Notes: a model not told the origin generated them from the sequence alone. A stretch of 47,785 nt of DNA from Syntrophales bacterium (GCA_030654195.1 JAURXV010000152.1:1-47785); one strand, 5' to 3'; numbered from the stretch's first letter, positions 35,531-44,420 are shown. Made by a program: numbers and translations.

Positions 35531-38164
35531 ATGAATCTCAAGAAAAAGATGTTTGAACTCTCCATGGAAAGCAAAGGGCTTTACTATCGGTTGTCCATCA
35601 TCTTCGCGCTTTTCTTCTTCGTGCCGCTTCTCGGACTCCTCTACTTCGGTCTGAAATATGATCTCCTGCAAGACCATTTCATTCCGGTATTCATCCTCGC
35701 GCTGCTGACCTCCTCGCTTGCCGGATACGTCCTCATACGCAAGACTTTCGACGGCATCCGCAATACATCAAAAACGATTTCAGAATCATTGACAAAGGAT
35801 ATCCATGGGTTCAAACAACCGACCGCCGACGACGAGTTGCAGGGAATCGTCCAGTCTTTTCAGGCCGTCGAGAATGAGCTCCGGAACAGCTTCAGCAATC
35901 TTGAAAAACGGACCTCGCAGCTATCCACACTGAAGGAACTCTCCGATCTCTGCTACGTCACCTTCGACAGCGAGGATCTGTTTGCGATCACCCTGGAGCG
36001 GGCCCTGAAACTGACCAACGCCGATGTCGGTTCCGTCCTGATCCTGGAGGGGAAAGAACGGGAAACCTTCGTAATCCATGCCACGTACGGACTGGGAGAC
36101 CTCGTCAAGATCGGAGACCGTGTCGATTTTGCGTCGAGCATCGCCAAATTCGCCGTGATCAACAAATCCCCGCTGTTGATCGCCGACATCGAAACAGACA
36201 ACCGCTTCGGACGCGGGAATCGCCCCCATTACTCGACCAAAGCCTTCCTCTGCATGCCGCTCAAGGGAATCCAGGAGGTTTTCGGGGTTCTCACCCTCTC
36301 CCGCCGGGAGTCGGACATCCCCTTCACGGTGGAGGATACCGACGTCCTGACACCGCTTCTCAGCAACGCCGCCTTCACCTACGACAACCTGAGTCTGATG
36401 AAACGGGACCGGCAGAACCGTCAGCAGCTCGCGATCGTCACCGGCATCTGCAAGACCCTCGGTTCCAGTCTCCGGAACAGCGAACTCCTCCATGCCGTCC
36501 TGAACCAGTTCCGAGAAGAGGTTCCCTTTGACGTCGCGGTGATCCTGGGGATCCGGGAGGAGACGCCGGATCAGGCCGGCGTTCTGGACATCTTCTCCCC
36601 CGTCCCGATCGGTCTCGAACGGAACGGGAGCTACGATTTTGCCGGATCCTCCCTGGAAGGGGTCGTCCGGCAGGGGAATATCCTGGCCATCGAACATCCG
36701 TCTGCGCTGCAGCATCCGCTCGAACAGGAACTGCTGGTCAAACCGGGAATCCATGACGCCCTTCTCGTACCGTTGAAGATCGGGGGTGTGGTGACGGGGA
36801 TTCTCGCCCTCGGCGCCTTCCGGGCCGGCGGCCTGAACGGGTGCGAAGAACAGGTGGAGGAGATCGCCTCCCTGTTGCCCCTCGCGATCGAAAAGAACCG
36901 TCTCTCCTCCTCAATCAATAAGCGGGATCAGGAGATGGATTCGATCAAACAGATCGGCAGCATCCTCGCCGCATCGACCTTCGACCGGCAGGAGGTTCTC
37001 AAACATACCATGGACATGATACGGACGATTGTGAATGTGGAGGCGGGTTCATTGCTCCTGCTGGAAGGAGATGAACTGGCCTTCAAAGTCGCCTTCAACG
37101 TCGACCCCGCAATCGACACGACCATCCTCAACTCCTTCCGTATCCGTCTCGGTCAGGGAATCGCCGGCTATTCCGCCGCCCGCGGCGAGCCGATCATCGT
37201 CCAGGATACGCAGAGTTCCCGGCATTTCACCCCCGATTTCGATCGGCAGATCGGCTTCCGGACCCGTTCGGCCCTGTGCGTACCGCTCATCTCCCGGGGA
37301 AAGGTCCTCGGCGTGATCGAGGTTCTCAACAAGATCAGCGGCGATTTCAACGACGACGACCTTCACCTCCTCCAGTCCATCGCGACGTCGGTCAGCATCG
37401 CGCTGGAGAATTCGCAGCTCTACCGCGAGACCCTCACCATGGCCGAACACGAACGGGGCATCCGGAAGATGTTTCAGAAATTCGTCCCAAGGGAGATCGT
37501 GGACAAGATCATCCACAATGCCGGGGAAGAGAAGCCGCTGATCGAGGAGCTGAAGATCCTGACGCTTCTGAACATCGACATCCGCGGCTTTTCCACCCTC
37601 TCCAAAAAGATCGGCCCCCAGCGGACCGTCGCCATGCTGAACCACTTTTTTACCTGCATGGGCGATATCGTTTTCAACCACGGGGGGATCGTCGACAAGT
37701 ACCTGGGCGACGGTTTCCTCGCCCTCTTCGGAGCGCCGATCTCCGGGAAGACCGACGCAGACAACGCCATCGCCGCCGCCCTGGAGATGAGGGGGAGCCT
37801 CTCAGCCGTCAACGGCCACTTCGCCGGGGAGCTCGATGCCCCGCTCGCCATGGGTATCAGCATCCACACGGGAGAGGCGGTCGTCGGCAACATAGGCTTC
37901 GAGAAAAAGATGGATTACACCGTCATCGGCGATTCGGTAAACGCCGTCTTCCGGCTGCAGGATCTGACAAAATCCAGGCCGAACGGCATCTTGATCAGTG
38001 AAAAGACCCTTCAGGCCGTCGTGGAGTCGATCCTCGACGTCCGGGAGATCGGAAAGTGCGATGTGGGAAGCACCCTCGGCGAGCTCCGGATCTACGAACT
38101 CCTCGGCAGTCAGCCCCCACCGGAAACGGGTCACTTCGATAACCCATTATTGGAGTCTTCTTAG
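35531..38164 (+). CDS. Membrane-bound class III nucleotide cyclase with three GAF-like domains
   Basis: An 877-residue sensor cyclase. Two hydrophobic segments near residues 18-36 and 51-68 anchor it, followed by a linker of HAMP type. Three GAF-like modules span roughly 140-290, 300-450 and 465-635. The C-terminal cyclase domain (about 660-840) has LLNIDIRGFSTL (first metal Asp) and VDKYLGDGFLALFGAP (Lys and second Asp). GDSVNAVFRLQ supplies the Asn and Arg. The Lys-Asp pair favours ATP, that is adenylate cyclase activity. ATG 35531 has AGGAG seven bases upstream. Signals sensed by the GAF domains are unknown. It precedes the TraB-family gene by about 95 bases. Confidence 0.92.
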   Translation: MNLKKKMFELSMESKGLYYRLSIIFALFFFVPLLGLLYFGLKYDLLQDHFIPVFILALLTSSLAGYVLIRKTFDGIRNTSKTISESLTKDIHGFKQPTADDELQGIVQSFQAVENELRNSFSNLEKRTSQLSTLKELSDLCYVTFDSEDLFAITLERALKLTNADVGSVLILEGKERETFVIHATYGLGDLVKIGDRVDFASSIAKFAVINKSPLLIADIETDNRFGRGNRPHYSTKAFLCMPLKGIQEVFGVLTLSRRESDIPFTVEDTDVLTPLLSNAAFTYDNLSLMKRDRQNRQQLAIVTGICKTLGSSLRNSELLHAVLNQFREEVPFDVAVILGIREETPDQAGVLDIFSPVPIGLERNGSYDFAGSSLEGVVRQGNILAIEHPSALQHPLEQELLVKPGIHDALLVPLKIGGVVTGILALGAFRAGGLNGCEEQVEEIASLLPLAIEKNRLSSSINKRDQEMDSIKQIGSILAASTFDRQEVLKHTMDMIRTIVNVEAGSLLLLEGDELAFKVAFNVDPAIDTTILNSFRIRLGQGIAGYSAARGEPIIVQDTQSSRHFTPDFDRQIGFRTRSALCVPLISRGKVLGVIEVLNKISGDFNDDDLHLLQSIATSVSIALENSQLYRETLTMAEHERGIRKMFQKFVPREIVDKIIHNAGEEKPLIEELKILTLLNIDIRGFSTLSKKIGPQRTVAMLNHFFTCMGDIVFNHGGIVDKYLGDGFLALFGAPISGKTDADNAIAAALEMRGSLSAVNGHFAGELDAPLAMGISIHTGEAVVGNIGFEKKMDYTVIGDSVNAVFRLQDLTKSRPNGILISEKTLQAVVESILDVREIGKCDVGSTLGELRIYELLGSQPPPETGHFDNPLLESS

Positions 38165-38258
38165 TATCTTCCCGAACATCCGTAAACCATTTCCCTTTAC
38201 ATCCGCGGCAAATGCTGCTAATGACCTCCCAAAAAAGTTGGATGGAAGGAAAATCCTC

Positions 38259-39416
38259 TTGGAACACGAAAACGTCCACCGAATCACACTGGGGGACCGG
38301 GAGATCGTCCTGATCGGTACGGCCCACGTCTCGCGCGAAAGCGCCGATCTGGTGGAGCGGGTCATCGAAGAAGAAAAACCGGACACGGTCTGCGTCGAAC
38401 TCTGCCAGCCCCGCTATGAGGCGATCCGCCAGCGGGACAAGTGGCAGGAGACCGACATCGTGAAGGTCATCCGCGAGAAGCGGACAAGCATCCTCCTCTC
38501 CCAACTCATCATGGCCTCCCTGCAGCGGAAGATCGCCCAGAAATTCAACATCACGCCGGGTGAAGAGATGCTCCGGGCGATCGACCGGGCCTCGGCCGTC
38601 GGCGCGGAGATTGTGCTCGCGGACCGGGAGATCCGGGTAACGCTGCTGCGGACCTGGCGGATGATGGGTTTCTGGAGCAAGGTGAAGTTCCTTCCCGACG
38701 TCCTCCTCTCGCTGTTCGCCACCGAGGAGATCACCGAGGAGGAGATCGAGAAACTCAAACAACACGACGTCCTCGAACTCGCCCTCCAGTCCGTGGGAGA
38801 GAAGCTTCCGGGGCTGAAGACGACCCTGATCGACGAGCGGGACCTTTATCTCGCCCACACCATCGGCCATGCGCCGGGCGCAAGGATCGTGGCGGTCGTG
38901 GGTGCGGGACACGTGCCGGGTATTCAAAAGCATTTCGGGGAGGAGATCGACATCGAATCGCTGAATCGGATTCCCGAAAAGGGTCTCTGGGGAAGATTCG
39001 CCGGCTGGTTCTTTTCGCTGGCCATCGTGGGCCTCTTCATCGCCGGCTTTTTCTATTCCGGCTCCCAGGCCAGTCTGAAGATGATCACCTGGTGGGCGGT
39101 CATCACCGCCTCTTTTTCCGGACTCGGGGCGCTGATCCTTCTGGCCCACCCGCTCACCATTTTGGCTTCCGCGATCGCCGCCCCCATCACGACCCTGCAC
39201 CCGCTGATCGCCGCGGGTTGGGTCGCCGGCCTGACGGAGGCGACGCTCCGCAAACCGCAGGTGAAGGATTTTCTGGCCCTCCAGGACGACATCGTCTCCG
39301 TCCGGGGGTTTTTCCGGAACAAGATCACACGCCTGCTTCTGCTGGTCGCTGTCGTCAATCTAACCACCTCCATCGGGACCTTCGTCGCGATTCCGGTAAT
39401 CATGAGGTTCATATAA
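38259..39416 (+). CDS. TraB/PrgY family membrane protein
   Basis: A 385-residue protein. The N-terminal TraB domain has VLIGTAHVSRES, DTVCVELCQPRY and VVGAGHVPGI, which carry the GxxH and glutamate residues proposed as metal-binding catalytic sites. The C-terminal third has four hydrophobic segments (from about 250). The family, founded on plasmid pheromone regulators, is thought to degrade or sequester peptides, but this is poorly known in gram-negatives. I start at TTG 38259, with AAGGA eight bases upstream; the frame is open further into the cyclase gene. It ends 13 bases before the rhomboid gene, suggesting one operon of membrane proteolysis-like functions. Confidence 0.85.
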   Translation: MEHENVHRITLGDREIVLIGTAHVSRESADLVERVIEEEKPDTVCVELCQPRYEAIRQRDKWQETDIVKVIREKRTSILLSQLIMASLQRKIAQKFNITPGEEMLRAIDRASAVGAEIVLADREIRVTLLRTWRMMGFWSKVKFLPDVLLSLFATEEITEEEIEKLKQHDVLELALQSVGEKLPGLKTTLIDERDLYLAHTIGHAPGARIVAVVGAGHVPGIQKHFGEEIDIESLNRIPEKGLWGRFAGWFFSLAIVGLFIAGFFYSGSQASLKMITWWAVITASFSGLGALILLAHPLTILASAIAAPITTLHPLIAAGWVAGLTEATLRKPQVKDFLALQDDIVSVRGFFRNKITRLLLLVAVVNLTTSIGTFVAIPVIMRFI

Positions 39417-39429
39417 ACGGTATGCCGTC

Positions 39430-40266
39430 ATGATCGAAAAGAAATCGATGCTCTGCCCAAACTGCCGGAGACTGATCAGCAACGACGAACCGGCCTGCCC
39501 TTACTGCGGGATCGCCCGCCCCGGCGCCCTCTGGAAAAGGGCATTCGCGGAAGTGATCTCCCTGCGCCGCTTCGATCCGGTCATGGCCATCATCGCCGTC
39601 AATGCCGCCTTCTACCTCTTTTCGCTGCTGCTCAACCCGGGGGCGCTCGGTCTTTCGGCCAATCCGATGACGTTTCTCTCCCCTTCCGGCGAAAGCCTCT
39701 TCCTCCTCGGCGCGACCGGAACGCTCCCGATCGCCTACGGCCGCTGGTGGACCCTCATCTCTGCCGCCTTTCTCCACGGGGGAATCCTGCACATCTTCTT
39801 CAACATGATGGCCCTGCGACAACTCGCGCCTTTTGTCCTCGATGCGTTCGGCCTGCATCGCTTCGCGATCCTGTACGTCTGGACCGGCGTTGCCGGCTTC
39901 TTCGTCTCTTATCTCGCCGGCGTCCCCTTCACCATCGGCGCCTCGGCGCCCGTCTGCGGCCTGATCGGCGCCATTCTCTACTACGGCAAGAGCCGGGGCG
40001 GCTTCTACGGAGAGGCGATCTACCGTCAGGCCATGGGGTGGGTCGTCGGGCTGGCCCTCTTTGGTCTCTTCATTCCCGGGATCAACAACTGGGCGCATGG
40101 GGGGGGGATTGTCTCCGGCCTGCTGCTTGCGTTCATCACCGGCTACCGCGAACGGCGAAAGGAAACATCGATCCACCGGATCCTTGGAACGGGAAGCATC
40201 GTGATTGCGGCGGCCGCCCTTCTCTGGGCGGTCATCCAGGCGATTTATCAAATGGTGGTTTTGTAA
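39430..40266 (+). CDS. Rhomboid-type intramembrane serine protease with N-terminal zinc ribbon
   Basis: A 278-residue membrane protein. A CPNC...CPYC zinc ribbon occupies residues 9-27. Six or more hydrophobic segments follow. Rhomboid landmarks are HGGILHIFFNMMAL (loop and second helix), GASAPVCG with Ser172, and NWAHGGG with His223, the catalytic dyad. The canonical GxSG reads GASA, so the residue after the nucleophile is altered; some active rhomboids tolerate this. Zinc ribbons in bacterial rhomboids may bind ribosomes or partners, which is inference. It lies between the TraB-like gene and the DUF3568 lipoprotein. Confidence 0.9.
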   Translation: MIEKKSMLCPNCRRLISNDEPACPYCGIARPGALWKRAFAEVISLRRFDPVMAIIAVNAAFYLFSLLLNPGALGLSANPMTFLSPSGESLFLLGATGTLPIAYGRWWTLISAAFLHGGILHIFFNMMALRQLAPFVLDAFGLHRFAILYVWTGVAGFFVSYLAGVPFTIGASAPVCGLIGAILYYGKSRGGFYGEAIYRQAMGWVVGLALFGLFIPGINNWAHGGGIVSGLLLAFITGYRERRKETSIHRILGTGSIVIAAAALLWAVIQAIYQMVVL

Positions 40267-40281
40267 AAGAAAGGAAGGACC

Positions 40282-40686
40282 ATGAAAAAAAGGCTTCTTT
40301 GGACGGCGTTCCTCATCCCGGCGCTCCTGCTGATCGCGGGCTGCGATACCGCCTTCACCGTCGGGGCCAAGACGATCGGCATCCGTTCGGGGGAATTCAT
40401 CTACACGGACGGTTATCTGCGGGCGACCTACTTCTTCCCCTTCGATAAGGTTTGGCCGGCCTGCGAGAAAACCCTGACCGGGATGAAGGCGACCGATGTC
40501 GAACGGATCCGAAAGATCTCCCAGGGCACCTTCAAGGCGATGATCCAGGACGAAAAGGTTCGAATCTCGGTCGATTACGTGGAAAAGGAGATCACGGCGG
40601 TCTCCATCATGGTCGGGACGGCGGGGAACAACCTCGCTTCGCAGCTGATCCACGACCGGCTCGCAACCACGCTGAAGACACCCTGA
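40282..40686 (+). CDS. DUF3568 family lipoprotein
   Basis: A 134-residue exported protein with a signal peptide ending in lipobox LIAGC (Cys 21). The mature part has two repeated-looking beta-alpha units (FFPFDKVWPACEKTL, ISVDYVEKEITAVSIMVG), as in DUF3568 proteins common in deltaproteobacteria. Function is unknown. AAGGAAGG precedes the start 15 bases after the rhomboid stop. It ends just before a perfect palindrome. Confidence 0.82.
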   Translation: MKKRLLWTAFLIPALLLIAGCDTAFTVGAKTIGIRSGEFIYTDGYLRATYFFPFDKVWPACEKTLTGMKATDVERIRKISQGTFKAMIQDEKVRISVDYVEKEITAVSIMVGTAGNNLASQLIHDRLATTLKTP

Positions 40687-40692
40687 AAGAAA

Positions 40693-40733
40693 GCAAGAAA
40701 GGGGACAGATTTCAAATCTGTCCCCTTTCTTGC
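40693..40733. repeat. Perfect 41-bp palindrome between convergent genes
   Basis: GCAAGAAAGGGGACAGATTT, one base, then the exact reverse complement. The AAAGGGGACAGATTT word is familiar from REP-like palindromes that accompany Y1-type (RAYT) transposases in deltaproteobacteria; that link is from memory. It starts seven bases after the DUF3568 stop and ends 16 bases before the convergent methyltransferase stop. It could also serve as a bidirectional terminator because CCCCTTTCTT follows either stem. Confidence 0.85.
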
Positions 40734-40749
40734 CAGCCGCAACGCAACT

Positions 40750-41934
40750 CTACTTCGCGGTCAGACAGAGGAGGAGGCCCTTGAGGTAGCGACCCTCCGG
40801 ATGGGCGAGGTTCACGGGATGGTCCGGTCCCGCCCCGAGATGGCGGAGGAGCTGCGCTGTTTTTCCCGCATCCCGCGCGGCGCCGAGGACGATCTTCTCG
40901 AACAATTCCAAGCTGACCGGGTTGGAGCAGGAAAAGGTGGCCAATATCCCCCCCTCGCACAGACGCCTCGCCGCCTGGAGGTTGATCTCCTTGTAGCCCC
41001 GCGCCGATCGGTCCACCTCCTTCCGCGACTTGGCGAACGCCGGGGGGTCAAGGATGATCAGATCGAACTTCTCCTCCGTTTCCCGCAGATACGCGAAGCA
41101 ATTGTCCGTGAGGATCGGGTGCTGCTCGGGAGAACAACCGTTCCGGACGAGGTTCCGGCTGGCGATCTCGTTGGCCGCCGCGGAGGCATCAATGGAGACG
41201 ACGCGTTTCGCCCCCCCACGGGCGGCATAAACGGAAAAGGCGCCGGTGTAGGAGAAGCCGTTCAGAACTGCGGCCCCCCGGCTGAGCGCGCCAATGATCT
41301 CGCGGTTCCCACGCTGATCGAGGAAGAACCCCGTCTTCTGGCCTGCAATCAGATCGACCTCGAAGCGGAGGCCGTTTTCGGCGATCTCCGTCGTCGCCGG
41401 AACGTCGCCCGCCGCCGGGCCTATCCGGTTAGACATCCCCTCGAGTTGACGGGAACGCCCCTCGCTCCGTTCGTAGATCCCCACCGATCCGACCGCATCG
41501 GAGAGATGGCCGATGAGAGTCTCCCGCCATTTCTCCATCCCCGCCGTCCCGATGCTGAGCACAAGAAAGCTGCCGTAACGGTCGACAACGAGGCCGGGCA
41601 TCCCGTCCCCCTCTGCATTGATGAGGCGATAAGCGTCCGTTTCAGGCGGAACGACCTTCTTCCGCAGGGCTACGGCCCGATCGATCCGCCGGCGCCAGAA
41701 ATCGGCGTCGATCCGGGAGGTCGAATCACCGGTCAGAAAGCGGAAGGCGATGTCGCCGGTGTTGAAAAAACCGAGGCCGAGGCTCCGGCCGATGCTGTCC
41801 GTCGCAAGAACGATGTTCCCGGGCGCAGGATCTCCTTCCACCTTGGCCACGGCCCCGGAGAAGACCCACGGGTGGCCGTGGCGGAGCGGGGTCTCCCTCC
41901 CCTTCTTGAGTATGATTCGCGGATAGCCCATCAT
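40750..41934 (-). CDS. rlmI: RlmI-like 23S rRNA m5C methyltransferase
   Basis: A 394-residue methyltransferase. The N-terminal PUA domain is visible as RHGHPWVFSGAV. The central EEHEE-type domain follows (LINAEGDGMPGLVVDRYG). The Rossmann domain has LNGFSYTGAFSVYAA, VVSIDASAAA and the catalytic LDPPAFAKS, with FSCSNPV carrying a second Cys. This is the RlmI/COG1092 layout that methylates cytosine in 23S rRNA (C1962 in E. coli). AAGGGA precedes the first of two adjacent ATG codons. Exact target is inferred from the family. Confidence 0.88.
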   Translation of the reverse strand: MMGYPRIILKKGRETPLRHGHPWVFSGAVAKVEGDPAPGNIVLATDSIGRSLGLGFFNTGDIAFRFLTGDSTSRIDADFWRRRIDRAVALRKKVVPPETDAYRLINAEGDGMPGLVVDRYGSFLVLSIGTAGMEKWRETLIGHLSDAVGSVGIYERSEGRSRQLEGMSNRIGPAAGDVPATTEIAENGLRFEVDLIAGQKTGFFLDQRGNREIIGALSRGAAVLNGFSYTGAFSVYAARGGAKRVVSIDASAAANEIASRNLVRNGCSPEQHPILTDNCFAYLRETEEKFDLIILDPPAFAKSRKEVDRSARGYKEINLQAARRLCEGGILATFSCSNPVSLELFEKIVLGAARDAGKTAQLLRHLGAGPDHPVNLAHPEGRYLKGLLLCLTAK

Positions 41935-42048
41935 GGCGTCCCTTTTTTTACCATCCCCGGTTACAAAAACAGGCCCTTAACAAAACCGGCGCCGAGCATC
42001 CGCTCAACGCCAGTTCCATTCAGACATCACCCATTTTAACAATACGAT

Positions 42049-42372
42049 TTATTTCTTGTGGCACTTGGCGCAATCGGCTTTTTCTGCCATTGAAAAGGCC
42101 TTCTTGCCGTCGTGGCAGGCCCCGCAAAACTTCGGTTCTTTGTGGTCCGCCTCGCTGATCTTCGCCTCTTTCTTCTTCGTGAACAGGTTTGGCTCTTTGT
42201 GGCAGTCGTTGCACTTCAATTTCTTCGCAATATGTGCTTTATGGACGAAGGTAACCCCTCCATCTTTCCCGCCTTCATATTTCACATCCTTCTGAGCGAA
42301 GGCCGTGCCCAGGGCCATAAAACATACCATACAGACGCTGACGATCAAAATCCTCCAGAATTTACTCACCAC
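42049..42372 (-). CDS. Small periplasmic triheme c7-type cytochrome
   Basis: A 107-residue exported cytochrome. Residues 1-26 are a signal peptide ending in GTAFA. Three CxxCH heme sites follow: CNDCH, CGACH and CAKCH. Extra His residues in FVHKAHIAKK and SEADHKEPKF can serve as axial ligands. This is the class III c7 layout used for periplasmic electron shuttling in metal- or hydrogen-using deltaproteobacteria. The start is GTG 42372, nine bases after AGGAGG; a second GTG follows directly. A strong promoter lies about 100 bases upstream. Confidence 0.92.
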   Translation of the reverse strand: MVSKFWRILIVSVCMVCFMALGTAFAQKDVKYEGGKDGGVTFVHKAHIAKKLKCNDCHKEPNLFTKKKEAKISEADHKEPKFCGACHDGKKAFSMAEKADCAKCHKK

Positions 42373-42463
42373 GTTCCCAATCCTCCTTTCGTCAATGATC
42401 TCCTAAGCCATTTTCTCTTAAGCCGATCCACTGCCGGCTCTTCGGGGTTTGTAGTTTAAAACG

Positions 42464-42492
42464 ATTTTATTTTCAAGGGAAATATTCGTCAA
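42464..42492 (-). promoter_or_regulatory. Sigma70 promoter of the triheme cytochrome gene
   Basis: TTGACG (42492-42487), 17 bases, TAAAAT (42469-42464) on the minus strand: one mismatch from consensus in each box. It lies about 90 bases before the GTG start in an AT-rich gap. Confidence 0.65.
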
Positions 42493-42628
42493 GAAAAAAG
42501 AGAAAAAATGTATTTTGGACGCCCCGGTGAAAGCAGTCCATAGGATCCCTCCCGCGGGAAATGCATCTCCTCATTGTTGATCTCTATTCCATATCATCTC
42601 TTTTATCCCGGTTTCGGCCATTATTTCA

Positions 42629-42657
42629 TTGACTCACAAGGTTGCCCATCGTATACT
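42629..42657 (+). promoter_or_regulatory. Sigma70 promoter of the cysteine synthase gene
   Basis: TTGACT, 17 bases, TATACT: one mismatch in the -35 box and one in the -10 box. Transcription would begin near 42665, giving a leader of about 115 bases. Confidence 0.65.
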
Positions 42658-42778
42658 TCGCGCCCTGCAAAAGCGATTTCTTATCCAAGGCTTTGGAGGT
42701 TAGGCTGCCCAACATGGCCATCATACGGCAGCGGGCGGAAGGCCACGGGCCGAATCGAAACTTAATAGGAGAACGACA

Positions 42779-43696
42779 ATGAGCGTATTGGATGCGATTG
42801 GAAACACCCCTCTGGTGGAGATCGTCAATCTTTGGGATTCCGGGAAGACCGGGGTGCGGATCATGGCGAAGTTAGAGGGTTCCAATCCAGGTGGTTCGGT
42901 CAAAGACCGTCCGGCTTACTACATGCTCAGGGAGGCTGTCGCTTCCGGAAAGCTGGTCCCGGGGAAAACGATCCTGGAGCCCACTTCCGGAAACACGGGC
43001 ATTGGGATGGCGATGGTCGCGGCGGCCATGGGTTATAAAATAAAGCTCACGATGCCGACGTGTGTGAGCGCGGAGCGACAGGCCGTTTTGCAGGCCCTCG
43101 GGGCGGAATTGGAGCTGACCCCGGGCAGCGACCGCACCGACGGCGCCATCAGACGGGCGCACCATATCATGGAATATCAGGGAGATAAGTACTTCATGCC
43201 CAATCAGTTCGATAATCCCCACAACTCCCTGGCCCATTACCATACGACCGGGCCGGAGATCCTGCGGCAGACAAACGGCGAGGTCGATCTCCTTGTCGCC
43301 GGGATGGGTACGACAGGCACGCTTATGGGCTGTTCCCAATTTCTCAAGGAGAAAAAGCCATCGATCAAAATCGTCGGCATTGAACCCACGCTGAACCACC
43401 GTATCCAGGGCTTGAAGAATATGAAAGAGTCGATCGTCCCGAAGATCTATGACCCAAGTCGGCTGGACCTCATCGTCAGCTGCAACGATGAAAACGCCTT
43501 CGACATCACCCGCGACCTTTCCCTTCGCGAAGGGCTGTTTTGCGGAATAAGCTCGGGCGCAGCTATGTGGGGCGCCCTCCAGGCAGTTAGAGATCTGCCG
43601 CGCGGCGCCACCGTCGTGGTCATCTTTCCCGATCGGGGCGACCGCTACCTTTCAACGGAGGTGTTCCGTTCGGTCTGCGCCATGTGCCCGCCCTGA
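42779..43696 (+). CDS. PLP-dependent cysteine synthase (CysM/CysK family)
   Basis: A 305-residue O-acetylserine or O-phosphoserine sulfhydrylase-type enzyme that makes cysteine from an activated serine and sulfide. It opens with IGNTPLVEI. Lys42 in GGSVKDRPA binds PLP. TSGNTGIGMA binds substrate carboxylate, GMGTTGT binds the phosphate, and GISSGAA sits near the C terminus. The sequence is closer to CysM than to CysK in its GGSVKDRPAY loop, but the donor cannot be decided. TAGGAG precedes the start by seven bases. No serine acetyltransferase is adjacent. A relic of a second copy lies at 47313-47378. Confidence 0.92.
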   Translation: MSVLDAIGNTPLVEIVNLWDSGKTGVRIMAKLEGSNPGGSVKDRPAYYMLREAVASGKLVPGKTILEPTSGNTGIGMAMVAAAMGYKIKLTMPTCVSAERQAVLQALGAELELTPGSDRTDGAIRRAHHIMEYQGDKYFMPNQFDNPHNSLAHYHTTGPEILRQTNGEVDLLVAGMGTTGTLMGCSQFLKEKKPSIKIVGIEPTLNHRIQGLKNMKESIVPKIYDPSRLDLIVSCNDENAFDITRDLSLREGLFCGISSGAAMWGALQAVRDLPRGATVVVIFPDRGDRYLSTEVFRSVCAMCPP

Positions 43697-44135
43697 CCCC
43701 TCAATCGATTTCTCACAGAAATGAGTGGCGATCGGAGTGGCTGCAATATCTATCTTCCTGAACTGTTGTTTTTCTTTTCGCGATAGTCCATGCAGCATTT
43801 CAAGTGTAAATCTTTAGTTCGGGCCGAAAACCGAGATTCGGAGCCAATTTCCCCCTTGATTTTCCATTTGCATAAGAGTATTGATCAGATGTCGTTTCTC
43901 TTTATAGCTCAGTAAACCCATCAACCTACCCCTTAACCTTTTGGAATCCGACATGAGAGAGAATTACTAGAAAATGCCGATATGAGCCCTCAGGGGTTAC
44001 TATATGAGAAGGACTTTCCAAAAGCTGCCCTTATGAAGCCTCCAGAGAGGTAATGGACCTCTTTGGGGGGCCATTGTTTTTGTATTCTTCGTTGTATGGA
44101 GTAAATCTAATAACAGGAAAAGGAGGTGACAAGGC
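43697..44135. other. AT-rich intergenic region
   Basis: 440 bases, lower in GC than the flanking core genes, with no supportable gene on either strand. The minus strand has a short readable stretch (SYKEKRHLINTLMQMENQGG, about 43822-43915) without start, stop context or family match. A terminator-like hairpin lies at its 3' end. Confidence 0.4.
44039..44081 (+). terminator. Terminator or attenuator before the small membrane protein
   Basis: CCAGAGAGGT and ACCTCTTTGG pair (one G-U) around a five-base loop, extended by CCT against GGG, then CCATTG and five T residues. It lies about 55 bases before the ATG at 44136, so it could end an upstream transcript or act as a leader switch. Confidence 0.5.
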
Positions 44136-44321
44136 ATGAAAAACATGAGGAGCTTGGCAATAGCGATAATCTTTGCAGGATTGGTATGTGTGGTATTAGG
44201 AGTCATCAGTAAATTCATGGGTTCTGATATTGCTGGATTTGGACCGCGCTGGTTCGGTATAGCCACTGGTATCTGCTTCTTGCTATCAATAAATTTGCTG
44301 CTTTTGGACAAGAAATCTTAG
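44136..44321 (+). CDS. Small two-segment membrane protein
   Basis: A 61-residue protein with two hydrophobic helices (SLAIAIIFAGLVCVVLGVI and WFGIATGICFLLSINLLLL) joined by a short loop, and a basic C-terminal end. A near-perfect ribosome binding site, AAAGGAGGTGA, lies eight bases before ATG, which argues strongly for real translation. I know no function. It sits alone in AT-rich DNA between two hairpins. Confidence 0.68.
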   Translation: MKNMRSLAIAIIFAGLVCVVLGVISKFMGSDIAGFGPRWFGIATGICFLLSINLLLLDKKS

Positions 44322-44329
44322 AGGAAAAT

Positions 44330-44369
44330 GTGGGGAATGGCATATATTTGTATTTGCCATTCCCCACAC
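44330..44369 (+). terminator. Perfect 14-bp stem hairpin after the small membrane gene
   Basis: TGTGGGGAATGGCA and its exact reverse complement flank a 12-base AT-rich loop, eight bases after the stop codon. No T-run follows, so it may be a transcript-stabilising or rho-type end rather than a classical terminator. Confidence 0.6.
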
Positions 44370-44420
44370 TACACTTCTCGAAAATTTAAGGTTAGAGAAG
44401 ATTTTTCCCCTTTTTCTCTC

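Larger units (their letters stand above)
42373..42778. other. Divergent promoter region between cytochrome and cysteine synthase
   Basis: About 400 bases with no gene. It holds two good outward-facing promoters, listed separately, and a CCCGCGGG palindrome near 42551. The 120-base leader of the cysteine synthase mRNA shows no riboswitch that I recognise. Confidence 0.5.

Noticed and set aside
37995-39200. 401-codon open frame on the minus strand
   Set aside because: Antisense to the TraB-like gene, shadow composition, no ribosome binding site.
42665-42778. Possible cysteine-responsive riboswitch or T-box in the cysteine synthase leader
   Set aside because: No T-box sequence, no SAM aptamer core and no terminator hairpin could be recognised.
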